Below are positions 1-7,396 of a stretch of 24,071 bases of DNA, piece by piece. Under the pieces are notes generated by a model that searched no databases, had not been told where the DNA came from, and saw only the letters and a list, made by a program, of their open reading frames with translations. The stretch is from positions 1 through 24,071 of the forward strand of contig JACJZG010000052.1 of the NCBI GenBank assembly GCA_020635715.1. Reading direction: 5' to 3'. This DNA comes from Flavobacteriales bacterium. Lineage in GTDB: Bacteria > Bacteroidota > Bacteroidia > Flavobacteriales_F > PHOS-HE28. Position numbers and translations under genes: made by a program. The first letter of the stretch is position 1. Each line of letters begins with the position of its first letter.

Positions 1-35
1 GCACCGAGCATGATCCGACCGGCCACCTCAAGGGG

Positions 36-776
36 TCAGAACAGTACCCCGATCCGGGCCATGGGCGTGAGCGTGACGCTCATGCCCATGTCGCTGCTTC
101 TTTCCTGGAAACCGCCGAAGCGATCGTGGCCGGTGTCCGCATGCACGAAGACATTCCGTTCGAAGCCCAGCGCGTACATGGCGCCCTTCAGGTCATCCTC
201 GGTCTCGATCGTGTGCTTGAAGATCCAGCCGAATTCCATGCCCAACTCCGCGGTGAAGCGATCAGCCAGCACCTTGCGGATACCCCAGACATACACGAGC
301 CGGAGAGTGGTGTGCGTGTATTCATAGTCCAGGGTGGGCACGAAGCCGTACGGGAACCAATAGGGTGATAAGGCGTTGCGGTCCAGCTTCTCCTCGGTGG
401 TGCCAGTGGTGTACTCCAGGCCGAGGCTCATGAAATAACCCTGGGGTTGACTGAGGCCGCCACCTGCGTTGAACGCGTAGTGGAGTCCCAGGCCGAAACC
501 ACTGCCGGTCACGGTGCCGAGCTTGTCACCATCGTATAAGCCGAGCCATCCATGGCCGCCGGACCGCAGCTCGCGATCCACGTTCAACAGTCGCACATCG
601 AGTCGCAGCCCACTGACCCGGCTCAAGACCCGGTAGTAGCTCAGGCTCCATGCGTCGGACCAGATGGGTTCGGTGAGGCCCACCGACACGATGTTCTTGG
701 CGCCCAGGTAACCGTATTGACCCTGCACCTGGGTGAGACCAAGGAGCAGAAGGGGGAGCAGGAGCAGTCGTTTCAT
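36..776 (-). CDS. Putative outer-membrane beta-barrel protein
   Basis: A 246-residue protein with a clear signal peptide (MKRLLLLPLLLLGLTQVQGQ, cleavage near residue 20). The mature part alternates short hydrophobic and aromatic strands with polar turns (for example around residues 50-60, 90-125 and 150-185) and ends in an aromatic residue (GVLF), as outer-membrane barrels usually do. The length suggests about 8-10 strands. I do not recognise a named family. Its ATG overlaps the TGA of the upstream M48 protease gene in an ATGA arrangement, so the two are very likely co-transcribed and translationally coupled. That coupling suggests the barrel and the protease act in the same envelope process, but the sequence does not show which. 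Localisation is inferred from signal peptide and composition only. Confidence 0.75.
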   Translation of the reverse strand: MKRLLLLPLLLLGLTQVQGQYGYLGAKNIVSVGLTEPIWSDAWSLSYYRVLSRVSGLRLDVRLLNVDRELRSGGHGWLGLYDGDKLGTVTGSGFGLGLHYAFNAGGGLSQPQGYFMSLGLEYTTGTTEEKLDRNALSPYWFPYGFVPTLDYEYTHTTLRLVYVWGIRKVLADRFTAELGMEFGWIFKHTIETEDDLKGAMYALGFERNVFVHADTGHDRFGGFQERSSDMGMSVTLTPMARIGVLF

Positions 777-2905
777 TGGTCGATATCGAACATGGATTCA
801 TATACGGCGCTCTTCAGGTGGGGCCGTGTCATCTTGTAGTTGATCACCGCCTGGCGCATGCGCACCTGTTGGGACTCGGTGCTGAACTTCACATGGCTCA
901 GTTCGAAGCCGTAGCGGTTGCTTCCATCAAGGCGGGTCATCCAGTAGCCCGGATAAAGCCAGAGAATGGCTCCGAAGGCGTTCCCAACGATGCGCGTGCG
1001 ATCATCGAAGGCTCTTACACTGATGGCCTCCACGCTGCCGAAGCCCTGTTCCACCAGGAACTGCCAATAGTAGGGGTCGATGTAATAGAACTTCATCTCC
1101 TTCTTCGTGCGTTTGCGGCGTTTCAACTTGGTGGTCTCCAGCGCATCCTCGAGTTCCTCTCGCTCCACGTTCGCCAGGGTATCGGCATCGGTGCTGCGCT
1201 TCTCGATCGTCTTGCGCTTGGTCCTCCGTTCGCGGGCCTCGGCGCGCAGGCGGTCACGTCGCTTCGCCCGGTCCATTTCGGCGTCCCACATCCACTCGAC
1301 GATGGCCATGTTGCCGGCGGCCTGGTCGTAATTGAGGAAGCTGGGCATGTCATTGTGCTTGAGGTCGGACACGTCCACGATGGTGCGTTCGGGGAACTTG
1401 CGCGCCAGCATGCTGCGCACCGCACCGTTGAAGTAGGGGCCACGGTCCTCGGCCAGCACATGCCGTTGGCGGAATCCGTACACATGGTCCTCTATGAAGT
1501 CGATCTCTTCCAGCAGCACGAGCCCACCTTTGCATTTGCGCAGTCGTTTGTCCAGCTGGCCACCGCGCCAGGCCTCCACGAAGGCCGATGCCGAGCCACC
1601 CATGGCGGTGTAGCGGTCCAGTGCGGCATCGCGGATGGAGATGTCCTTCCGGTAGTAGAGCGCCTTGCTCAGCAGCGCCTCCACCACGTTCGCGCGGTCC
1701 GCCTCCTCGAGGAAGTGGCGCAGGGCCTCGTCGTTGGTTTCGAAGCGCGGCTTGCCGTCCACGAAATAGTCGGCGGTATGGGCCTGAGCGAGAAGCGCAG
1801 AGTCGCGCAGGATGTAACCGAGGTCGTTGAGGACGCCCTTGCCGGGCTGGAACTTCTGCTCGCGGCCGTAAGTCAGGAAGCCGTCGAAACCAGCGTCCGG
1901 AACGATGTAGGTCCAGCGCCGCAGGCTCTCGGTGAGGAATTGCAGGTATCCCTTCGCTTCAGGTTCGAGCAGCAGGTAGCGGAAGGCGCGCTCCGCGCAG
2001 GCCGGGTACTGATGCTGCTCCAACAGCACCTGCAGCGCTTCCATCCGGGCCATCCGCCGCAGGTCCTCGAAGGCGGAGGCATCCACCAGCTCTGCTTCCC
2101 CACCTCGCATATCCGGGTCCAGCTCAAGCCATTTGTTCAGGAAGTCGATCCGGTCCCGTGTCTCGGGGTGGTCGGAAAGCAGGGCATCGCGAGCGCTCAC
2201 GGCGTTCCCGGCGGCGCTCATGGCGGTGCTGTCCGTGGGCTCGGGCAGGAGCAGGAGGAAGCTGCTGATGAGTCCCTGCAGGTCGTACCCGGCCTTGCGT
2301 GCCAGGGTGGCGCCGATGCTATCCGCCTCATGCTCCTGGGCGCGGTCATCGTGTGCCTTGTCAATGCGTAGCTCGTAGTTCCGGTTCCGGTTCTTACGGG
2401 TATAGAGGTCGAGCTTGTTGAAGAAGCCCGCCCGATTGTGGTCGCGCAGGAAATGGGCGATCTCATGCCCCATGATACCTGCCAGCGCCGATTCATCGGG
2501 TAGTTCGGCGAGGATCCCCACGTTGACGAAGAGCGATCCGTCGTGGATGCAGAACGCGTTGTAACTGGCGTCGCGCATCAGGTAGACCTTCACCTTTCCG
2601 GAAGTTCCGAGCAAGCGGGTAGCCACCTTGTCGAGGTAGACCTCTGCGGCCGGCGGATCGAAGTACACTTTACCGGAGGCCAGTAGATGGCGCTTGGCGT
2701 AGGCGGTCATCTCGGCGAAACGCTCGAGATCGCGGGACTTGTGGTCCTCGTAAGGTTCCGCAGCCATGCGCTCGAAGTCACCGCGCGCGTCCACCCGGTA
2801 GGTGGCCGGTATTTCCTTGGGGAAATGATATATGGTATTGCGGACCTGTGCGGTCGCCCATGAGCCGGTGAAGGCAATGGATATCAGGAACAGCGGAAGA
2901 CGCAT
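773..2905 (-). CDS. Secreted M48-family zinc metalloprotease
   Basis: A 710-residue protein with an N-terminal signal peptide (about 20 residues, ending TAQ). The zinc site HEIAH is at about residues 147-151, and the downstream EHEAD (about 191-195) supplies the third ligand, the M48 (Ste24/BepA/LoiP-like) pattern. The protease domain covers roughly residues 60-270. The remaining 440 residues are not a standard M48 tail: an alpha-helical region, then a highly charged Lys/Arg/Glu stretch (about 535-605), then a short Tyr/Trp-rich segment. M48 proteins of this kind usually work in the periplasm on envelope quality control; the substrate is unknown. The ATG is supported by a promoter-like element 4 nt upstream. 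The gene overlaps the following barrel gene by 4 bp. Family assignment is firm, function inferred. Confidence 0.9.
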   Translation of the reverse strand: MRLPLFLISIAFTGSWATAQVRNTIYHFPKEIPATYRVDARGDFERMAAEPYEDHKSRDLERFAEMTAYAKRHLLASGKVYFDPPAAEVYLDKVATRLLGTSGKVKVYLMRDASYNAFCIHDGSLFVNVGILAELPDESALAGIMGHEIAHFLRDHNRAGFFNKLDLYTRKNRNRNYELRIDKAHDDRAQEHEADSIGATLARKAGYDLQGLISSFLLLLPEPTDSTAMSAAGNAVSARDALLSDHPETRDRIDFLNKWLELDPDMRGGEAELVDASAFEDLRRMARMEALQVLLEQHQYPACAERAFRYLLLEPEAKGYLQFLTESLRRWTYIVPDAGFDGFLTYGREQKFQPGKGVLNDLGYILRDSALLAQAHTADYFVDGKPRFETNDEALRHFLEEADRANVVEALLSKALYYRKDISIRDAALDRYTAMGGSASAFVEAWRGGQLDKRLRKCKGGLVLLEEIDFIEDHVYGFRQRHVLAEDRGPYFNGAVRSMLARKFPERTIVDVSDLKHNDMPSFLNYDQAAGNMAIVEWMWDAEMDRAKRRDRLRAEARERRTKRKTIEKRSTDADTLANVEREELEDALETTKLKRRKRTKKEMKFYYIDPYYWQFLVEQGFGSVEAISVRAFDDRTRIVGNAFGAILWLYPGYWMTRLDGSNRYGFELSHVKFSTESQQVRMRQAVINYKMTRPHLKSAVYESMFDIDQ

Positions 2906-2909
2906 CGCT

Positions 2910-2939
2910 CTAAGCTAGCGGCTTTCCTGAGATGTGCAA
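2910..2939 (-). promoter_or_regulatory. Predicted promoter of the M48 protease gene
   Basis: On the minus strand, TTG (2937-2939), a 19-nt spacer, then TAGCTTAG (2910-2917) match the Bacteroidota promoter form TTG-N17-23-TAnnTTTG with one mismatch. Only 4 nt separate the -7 element from the ATG, so the transcript would be leaderless or nearly so. Confidence 0.55.
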
Positions 2940-2962
2940 GAAAAGACGCTTTGAGCAGGAGC

Positions 2963-4129
2963 TCAGGAGCGCAGGATCACCAGCATCTGCCCATGTTTCG
3001 TGCCGGTCTTCAGCAGCAATTGTTCCCTGCCCTTGCCGCGTCGCAGGATCGCGCGAGCCGTGTTCGGCGGGATGCGGCCCTCATTGTGCGCGATCACCTG
3101 CAACTGGTTGTAGCCATACCCGAGGTCGAGCCGCAGCTTCACTGGTTCGTGGGTGAGGCCGTACGCGACGAGTACCGGAATGCCGTTCAGGAGCACGCTG
3201 ATCGTATCGCCATCCACCTCCGCATCGTCCCAGAGCGAGAGCGTTACACGTTGCCGCTTGCTGGTGAAAGTGGCCAGTGTGTCCATGGCCACCTCGTCCA
3301 ATGCTGGTGCGGGCGGTAGCGGCGGGTCGGTGGGTTTCCGGAAGCCAAGGTGGTAGCGCATCACCAGGGCCAGGTGGTCATCGCTCGCCTGGGTGGTGGC
3401 GGTGCTTCCCTGGTAGCTGCTCGCGCTGGTCCATGCCGGTGCGGGGTCGAGGTGCGCCACATAACGCAGGGCGAGCTCGAAGCGGTCCTTGCCGCTCGCG
3501 CTGAACCGGCCGATCTCCGGTGCGAGGTAGGGGCGTTGTTGGCGCTGTGCTTCGGTGTAGGTGAGGAAGCCGTCCTTGTCCGTTGTCTGGTCATCGGCGC
3601 GTTGAAAGGTCATGCCGAGGCCCAAACCGAAGGTCCATTGCGTGGGGGCATGGCGGCGAGGCAGCGTGTGCCAGGCCAGCCGCAGCTCCGCGTTCTTGGT
3701 GCTGTGGTACACGCTGTGCACCATGGTGTCGAGGGTCATCATGTAGCCGTTCCAACCCCAGCCAGCCGCCAAGGAGGCCATCAGTCGATCGCGGTAGGTG
3801 AAGGAGGCGCCACCTTGAAAGCGCAGGCCGGGCCAGGGGTAGTTCGTTGGACGGGCTTTTCCGGTGCGGTCGGCGGTGCGGGCGGCTTGCAAGGTCACGT
3901 CCAGTCCAGCGAACACGCGCGTTTCCACATCCCGGCTCCGTGCCACGGGATCCTCGTTCACGTACTGGCCCGCTCCTGCGAGCGTTCCCACCACGTCTGT
4001 GACCACACCAAGGCCGCTTCCATTTCCGCCCTGGAGCACGCTGGTGCCGCCGGAGACGGATTGCGCCGATGCGAAGGAGGCGTTCCCAACGAACAGGAGC
4101 ATGAAGGAGAGGCGCATGCGGGCGAGCAC
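2963..4129 (-). CDS. Secreted protein with barrel-like region and conserved C-terminal domain
   Basis: A 388-residue protein with a signal peptide ending near residue 23 (SFASAQ). Residues about 75-275 look like outer-membrane strands (RVFAGLDVTLQAAR, GGASFTYRDRLMASLAAGWGW, WTFGLGLGMTFQ, RFELALRYVAHL, ALVMRYHLGF). A Pro-rich linker (DPPLPPAPALDE) follows. The C-terminal ~95 residues (VTLSLWDDAEVDGDTISVLL, then a segment with VIAHNEGRIPPNTA) form a small beta domain that I recall as recurrent in secreted Bacteroidota proteins, where it is often attached to other modules. I use the GTG start at 4129 because a promoter-like element lies exactly 4 nt upstream of it; ATG at 4117 is the alternative, giving a shorter signal peptide. 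Function is unknown. Confidence 0.7.
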   Translation of the reverse strand: MLARMRLSFMLLFVGNASFASAQSVSGGTSVLQGGNGSGLGVVTDVVGTLAGAGQYVNEDPVARSRDVETRVFAGLDVTLQAARTADRTGKARPTNYPWPGLRFQGGASFTYRDRLMASLAAGWGWNGYMMTLDTMVHSVYHSTKNAELRLAWHTLPRRHAPTQWTFGLGLGMTFQRADDQTTDKDGFLTYTEAQRQQRPYLAPEIGRFSASGKDRFELALRYVAHLDPAPAWTSASSYQGSTATTQASDDHLALVMRYHLGFRKPTDPPLPPAPALDEVAMDTLATFTSKRQRVTLSLWDDAEVDGDTISVLLNGIPVLVAYGLTHEPVKLRLDLGYGYNQLQVIAHNEGRIPPNTARAILRRGKGREQLLLKTGTKHGQMLVILRS

Positions 4130-4133
4130 CTCA

Positions 4134-4141
4134 CGAATATC
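4134..4141 (-). promoter_or_regulatory. Possible -7 element (GATATTCG)
   Basis: GATATTCG on the minus strand ends 4 nt before the GTG at 4129. It fits the degenerate [T/G]AnnTT[T/C]G motif seen at the same distance before other genes here. No -33 TTG was found. Confidence 0.3.
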
Positions 4142-4195
4142 GGGCCGTGATGCGAAGTCCTTTGGACCTGAGGTGGTCCGGATGGCTGGATCCGC

Positions 4196-5590
4196 TCAGA
4201 GCACGGTCCAACGCAGCGTCCAGCGTTGGTCCTTGCCGTTCACCACCACCAGGTAGGTCCCTGCTGTGAGGGTGGTGCTTTCAACGAAGCTTGGACCGTT
4301 GATGCGTCGGTGCGCGGAAAGCGTACGGCCAGTTGCATCCATGATACGCACATCGAAGAGGTCATCGGTCGGCAGGTTGATCCAAGCGCCGTTCCCTCCC
4401 GTCGGGTTCGGGGATAGTTCCGGCTTTTCGGAAAGAGTTGAACCCACGCCGGTCGAGAGCGAGGAAGTGAGCAGGATGATGCGATCGTCCGTGGCACCTG
4501 GCGTGCCTGCCCAATCATGGTTGGAGGTACAGATCACAACGCGGCCATCGGGCAGGACCTGCACATCGCGCAATCGGCCGAAGGTGTTCTGGAGGTAGGG
4601 TGTGGCCTGGGTCACGCTCATGCCGTCGGGGGCGAGCTGGAGCTGCCACAATGCCTTTCCGCGTAAGGTGGCCACCAACAACGAGTTGTTCCAGCCCGGG
4701 ATCGCCGTGCCATCGTAATGATCGATGCCCGCGGGTGCCACGATCTCCGAAGTGAACTCATGGATGGGTTCCACCACGTCGTGCGCCGCGCAATAGCTCT
4801 GTTCCGCTGCGGTGTTGCATAGGCCGAGTACCGCGGGCCAACCGTAGTCGCGGTTCGGCAGCACGATGTTCACCTCATCATCGTTCGACTGGCCGTGTGC
4901 CGAGTTGTACCAGATGCCATTGCTGGCATGCACAAGTCCTTGCGGATTGCGATGCCCCCAGTTGAACACATAGCTGCCGGCGATGGGATTGTCCGCCGGG
5001 ATGCCACCGAGGGGATCGAAGCGCAGGAACTTCCCTTCCCAGGCGCTGAGGTCCTGCACGTTGGCCGAGCCGCTCATATGATCACCCATGGTGAGGATGA
5101 AGTTGCCTTCGTCGTCGGCGATGAGGCGCGAGCCGTTGTGCGAGGCGCCGGCAGGGATGGTGGCCGGGAGCAGGTTGCCGGAGCCGGGGCCGAAGCTGTC
5201 GGAGCCGGCGTCGTACAGGAATCGCTCCACGATGGAGGTGCTCGATGCGTTCTTGTAGTGGAAATAGATGTACGGCTGATCGGCGAAGTCGGGATGGAAG
5301 GCCATGCTGTGCAAGCCGGCGGTGAATCCGCCCAACACGACCCCGGTGATCGTATGGACCAGGTGCAGGTCGTTGGTGGCAAGGTCCAGGCGGTACACAT
5401 TCCCGTTCGCCTCGGTGAACCAGAGATGCCCATCGGGTCCGAGCACGAGGTCCCATGGCACGTCGAGGTCCTGCGCAATGGTGGTGGCCACCACAGGGAC
5501 ACCGGCCACATCGAAGGTGACCTGCGGGAAAGCGGTGGCACAGCTCAGGAGACCAAGGAACAGCGTGGTTGTACGGAATGGCTCGATCAT
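4196..5590 (-). CDS. PQQ-dependent sugar dehydrogenase-like (sorbosone dehydrogenase family) T9SS cargo
   Basis: A 464-residue protein from the ATG at 5590 with signal peptide (MIEPFRTTTLFLGLLSCATA). The body has the six-bladed propeller signatures of glucose/sorbosone dehydrogenases: VPWDLVLGPDGHLWFTE near the N-terminus, HNGSRLIADDEGNF, GHRNPQGL, RDYGWPAVLG and APAGIDHYDG. The family oxidises sugars or related alcohols with PQQ, but many members have untested substrates. The last ~75 residues (from LSPNPTGG to LRWTVL) are a type A T9SS sorting domain, so the enzyme is predicted to be exported to the surface or medium. The longer frame up to 5731 is rejected because it would bury the signal peptide 47 residues inside. 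Same strand and about 65 bp upstream of the next gene, so possibly co-transcribed with it. Confidence 0.85.
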   Translation of the reverse strand: MIEPFRTTTLFLGLLSCATAFPQVTFDVAGVPVVATTIAQDLDVPWDLVLGPDGHLWFTEANGNVYRLDLATNDLHLVHTITGVVLGGFTAGLHSMAFHPDFADQPYIYFHYKNASSTSIVERFLYDAGSDSFGPGSGNLLPATIPAGASHNGSRLIADDEGNFILTMGDHMSGSANVQDLSAWEGKFLRFDPLGGIPADNPIAGSYVFNWGHRNPQGLVHASNGIWYNSAHGQSNDDEVNIVLPNRDYGWPAVLGLCNTAAEQSYCAAHDVVEPIHEFTSEIVAPAGIDHYDGTAIPGWNNSLLVATLRGKALWQLQLAPDGMSVTQATPYLQNTFGRLRDVQVLPDGRVVICTSNHDWAGTPGATDDRIILLTSSLSTGVGSTLSEKPELSPNPTGGNGAWINLPTDDLFDVRIMDATGRTLSAHRRINGPSFVESTTLTAGTYLVVVNGKDQRWTLRWTVL

Positions 5591-5594
5591 CCTT

Positions 5595-5602
5595 CGAAGT
5601 AA
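5595..5602 (-). promoter_or_regulatory. Possible -7 element (TTACTTCG)
   Basis: TTACTTCG on the minus strand followed by AAGG and the ATG at 5590, again a 4-nt gap. AAGG abuts the ATG directly, which is too close for a normal ribosome binding site. Confidence 0.3.
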
Positions 5603-5715
5603 GGGATGATCCTTCGTTCCCGTAGCGCATTCACTGGCCATTCTGGAGGTCCAACCTGATGCGTGCTCGGGGTGGGTGGGCGTTTTGAACGGTGATTCCG
5701 GGTTGATGTCAGTAC

Positions 5716-5723
5716 TAGCTTCG
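5716..5723 (+). promoter_or_regulatory. Possible -7 element upstream of the DUF1801 gene
   Basis: TAGCTTCG matches TAnnTTTG at all but one position and would give a leader of about 30 nt. No TTG at the expected -33 spacing was found. Confidence 0.25.
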
Positions 5724-5758
5724 TCGCGCATCCGTGCAGATAGTCAACCCCAAGGACC

Positions 5759-6220
5759 ATGGGATCGTCGACCGCTTCCATTGAGGTACATATCGTGGCG
5801 CTCGTTGCCGGATACACCTCATCGGACCAGCAGCTGTTCCAGTCACTACGCAAGGCCTTGCGGCAGCGCTTTCCCACCCTGAATGAGCTGGTGTATGATT
5901 ACGGGAAGAAGGTCGTGATCGGTTATTCGCCCACGGAGGCTGGTGGCGAAGGGCTGGTGGCTTTGAGCCTGGATGCGGATGGTGTGCGGGTCTATCTGAC
6001 CAATGGATCGAAGCTTCCCGATCCGCACAAGTTGCTTCGGGGCAAGGCTGGTGCGCGTTATCTCACTCCAAGCTCCTCCAAGGATCTTGTTCGTCCAGAA
6101 GTGGAAGCGCAGATGGCGGCAGCCGAGAAGCTCTCAAAGATGCCCCTCCCTGCAACGGGTTCTGGTCAGACCATCATCAAGGCCACCGCAGCGGCCAAGC
6201 GATCGGGGAAGAAGGAATAG
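5759..6220 (+). CDS. DUF1801 domain protein
   Basis: A 153-residue cytosolic protein without signal peptide or membrane segment. The pattern YDYGKKVVIGYSPTE near residue 45-60, then LVALSLDADGVRVYLTNG, then LPDPHKLLRGKAGARYLTP, is the DUF1801 (YdhG-like) fold. The C-terminal ~45 residues (from about 110) are a Lys/Ala-rich tail outside the domain. No enzymatic function is established for the family. The gene lies divergent from the PQQ dehydrogenase gene and 16 bp upstream of the reductase gene on the same strand, so the two may be co-transcribed. The start is the first ATG after the intergenic region and leaves the domain complete. Confidence 0.8.
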   Translation: MGSSTASIEVHIVALVAGYTSSDQQLFQSLRKALRQRFPTLNELVYDYGKKVVIGYSPTEAGGEGLVALSLDADGVRVYLTNGSKLPDPHKLLRGKAGARYLTPSSSKDLVRPEVEAQMAAAEKLSKMPLPATGSGQTIIKATAAAKRSGKKE

Positions 6221-6224
6221 ACAT

Positions 6225-6232
6225 GACCTTCG
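6225..6232 (+). promoter_or_regulatory. Possible -7 element (GACCTTCG)
   Basis: GACCTTCG followed by CACG and the ATG at 6237, the same 4-nt geometry as at other genes in the window. No -33 element was seen, and the upstream gene may read through instead. Confidence 0.25.
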
Positions 6233-6236
6233 CACG

Positions 6237-6782
6237 ATGACATCAACCTGTTCCGTCTTCTGCGGCGTCAGCCTGGATGGCTTCATCGCTCGTCCGGATG
6301 GATCGTTGGACTTCCTCGAAGGCGATGGCAGCGCCGAGATGGGCGACCATGGCTACGAGGCCTTCATGGCTGGCATGGATGCGATCGTGATGGGGCGGAA
6401 TACCTATGAGACGGTCTTGACCTTCGGGTCGTGGCCCTTCACCAAACCGGTGGTGGTGCTCAGCAGTCGCGCAGTGGACCTTGGTGTTGCGCGGGAACGT
6501 GGTGCGAACGTGGAGGTGATGCACGGTGAACCGCAGGAGCTGGTAGCGGCTTTGGCTGCGAAGGGTCTCTTCAAGCTGTACATCGATGGTGGACAGACCG
6601 TGCAACGTTTCCTGCGCGCGGGCCTGATCGATCGCTTGATCGTGACGCAGCTGCCCGTTCTGATCGGTCAGGGCATTCCGCTATTCGGTCCGTTGGAGCG
6701 GGACATCCGATTGAAGCTGATAAGCAGCTGCAGCTTTCCAGGTGGCTTGGTCCAAAGCGAGTTCGTTCGGCGGGAAGGCTGA
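6237..6782 (+). CDS. Dihydrofolate reductase-like (RibD C-terminal) family protein
   Basis: A 181-residue protein from the ATG at 6237. The N-terminus CGVSLDGFIARPDGSLDFL, the central MDAIVMGRNTYETVLTFGSWPF and the later KLYIDGGQTVQRFLRAGLIDRL plus PVLIGQGIPLFG follow the RibD_C/DHFR-like fold in order (YwjB/YyaP-type stand-alone proteins). These bind NADPH; the physiological substrate of stand-alone members is generally unknown, so calling it a true folate reductase would be wrong. The open frame extends upstream to 6003 inside the DUF1801 gene, but nothing there resembles the family. It converges with the GNAT gene, with about 28 bp between the stop codons. Confidence 0.88.
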   Translation: MTSTCSVFCGVSLDGFIARPDGSLDFLEGDGSAEMGDHGYEAFMAGMDAIVMGRNTYETVLTFGSWPFTKPVVVLSSRAVDLGVARERGANVEVMHGEPQELVAALAAKGLFKLYIDGGQTVQRFLRAGLIDRLIVTQLPVLIGQGIPLFGPLERDIRLKLISSCSFPGGLVQSEFVRREG

Positions 6783-6798
6783 AGGACGTCGTAGCGCG

Positions 6799-6812
6799 GA
6801 ACCCGCTGGTTC
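6799..6812. terminator. Weak hairpin between convergent genes
   Basis: GAACC-CGCT-GGTTC forms a 5-bp stem with a 4-nt loop, reaching into the stop codon of the GNAT gene. There is no T-tract; a bidirectional terminator is possible but weakly supported. Confidence 0.2.
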
Positions 6813-7281
6813 AGCTGATCATCTTTTCGAAGCAACGGCTGCTCTCCACGCCGATGTATTGTCCATAGTTCGGGATGGCCTCATAACCACGCTTTCGATA
6901 CAAGCCGAGGGCCTCCGGTTGTTGCACTCCCGTCTCGAGCACACATCGAGTATGGCCTTCTTCCTTCGCCCAAAGTTCCAGTTCGAGCAACACGCGCGAA
7001 GCCACGCCCCGCTTCCGGTGTGTCGGCACGGTGTACATGCGTTTGATCTCCACAGCGTCTTCCTCGAAGGCCTTGAAGGCACCGCATCCCACCGGGTCCT
7101 GCTCATCGCAGACCACCACCGCATATCGGATATGCTCGATGCCATTGAACTGCGCGAAGAAGTCGTTCGCATCGCCATTGCGCACGGCAAGGTCCCGGTC
7201 CAGCATGGCCACCAGATGCCGAAAGGCAGGATCGGCAGAGGTGACCCGCCTGGCAGTAAGCTTTGTGGTGGAGGTCAGCAC
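6811..7281 (-). CDS. GNAT-family N-acetyltransferase
   Basis: A 156-residue protein with a complete GNAT fold. Motif A is VEIKRMYTVPTHRKRGVASRV at about residues 77-97, where RKRGVAS is the acetyl-CoA pyrophosphate loop. This is followed by CVLETGVQQPEALGLYRKRGY and PNYGQYIGVESSRCFEK. The ETG-QPEA-LY-GY pattern places it in a common small GNAT subgroup of unknown acceptor. The start is GTG: family members begin with a short strand (here LTARRV at about residues 8-13) that the first internal ATG (residue 26) would remove. A TACCTTCG element ends exactly 4 nt before this GTG. The acceptor substrate cannot be deduced. Confidence 0.88.
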   Translation of the reverse strand: MLTSTTKLTARRVTSADPAFRHLVAMLDRDLAVRNGDANDFFAQFNGIEHIRYAVVVCDEQDPVGCGAFKAFEEDAVEIKRMYTVPTHRKRGVASRVLLELELWAKEEGHTRCVLETGVQQPEALGLYRKRGYEAIPNYGQYIGVESSRCFEKMIS

Positions 7282-7285
7282 GGTC

Positions 7286-7293
7286 CGAAGGTA
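7286..7293 (-). promoter_or_regulatory. Predicted -7 element of the GNAT gene (TACCTTCG)
   Basis: TACCTTCG on the minus strand, one mismatch to TAnnTTTG, 4 nt before the GTG start. It implies a leaderless or nearly leaderless mRNA and supports the GTG choice. Confidence 0.4.
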
Positions 7294-7385
7294 GACGACG
7301 CTATGTCACGCAGATGGTACCGTTCGTCAAGTAGACCGGTGTGCGGGCGTCCGGATCACCGCCATCCTGGTCTTATCATTACGTA

Positions 7386-7395
7386 GCTAATTAGC
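7386..7395. repeat. 10-bp AT-rich palindrome next to a start codon
   Basis: GCTAATTAGC is a perfect palindrome ending 1 nt before the ATG at 7397, in an otherwise GC-rich region. It could be an operator or part of the promoter; no consensus -7 element is present here. Confidence 0.3.
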
Positions 7396-7396
7396 C

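Noticed and set aside
776..2371. 531-residue open frame on the plus strand opposite the M48 protease
   Set aside because: Antisense shadow of a GC-rich gene: no family motif, and the opposite strand has a signal peptide and HEIAH zinc site.
2952..2965. TGAGC-AGGA-GCTCA hairpin after the gene at 2963-4129
   Set aside because: Only a 5-bp stem overlapping the stop codon, with a T-rich stretch too far downstream to count as a terminator.
6223..6240. Five-codon ORF (MTFAR) whose stop overlaps the ATG of the reductase gene as ATGA
   Set aside because: Too short to distinguish from chance; the same bases fit the putative -7 element.
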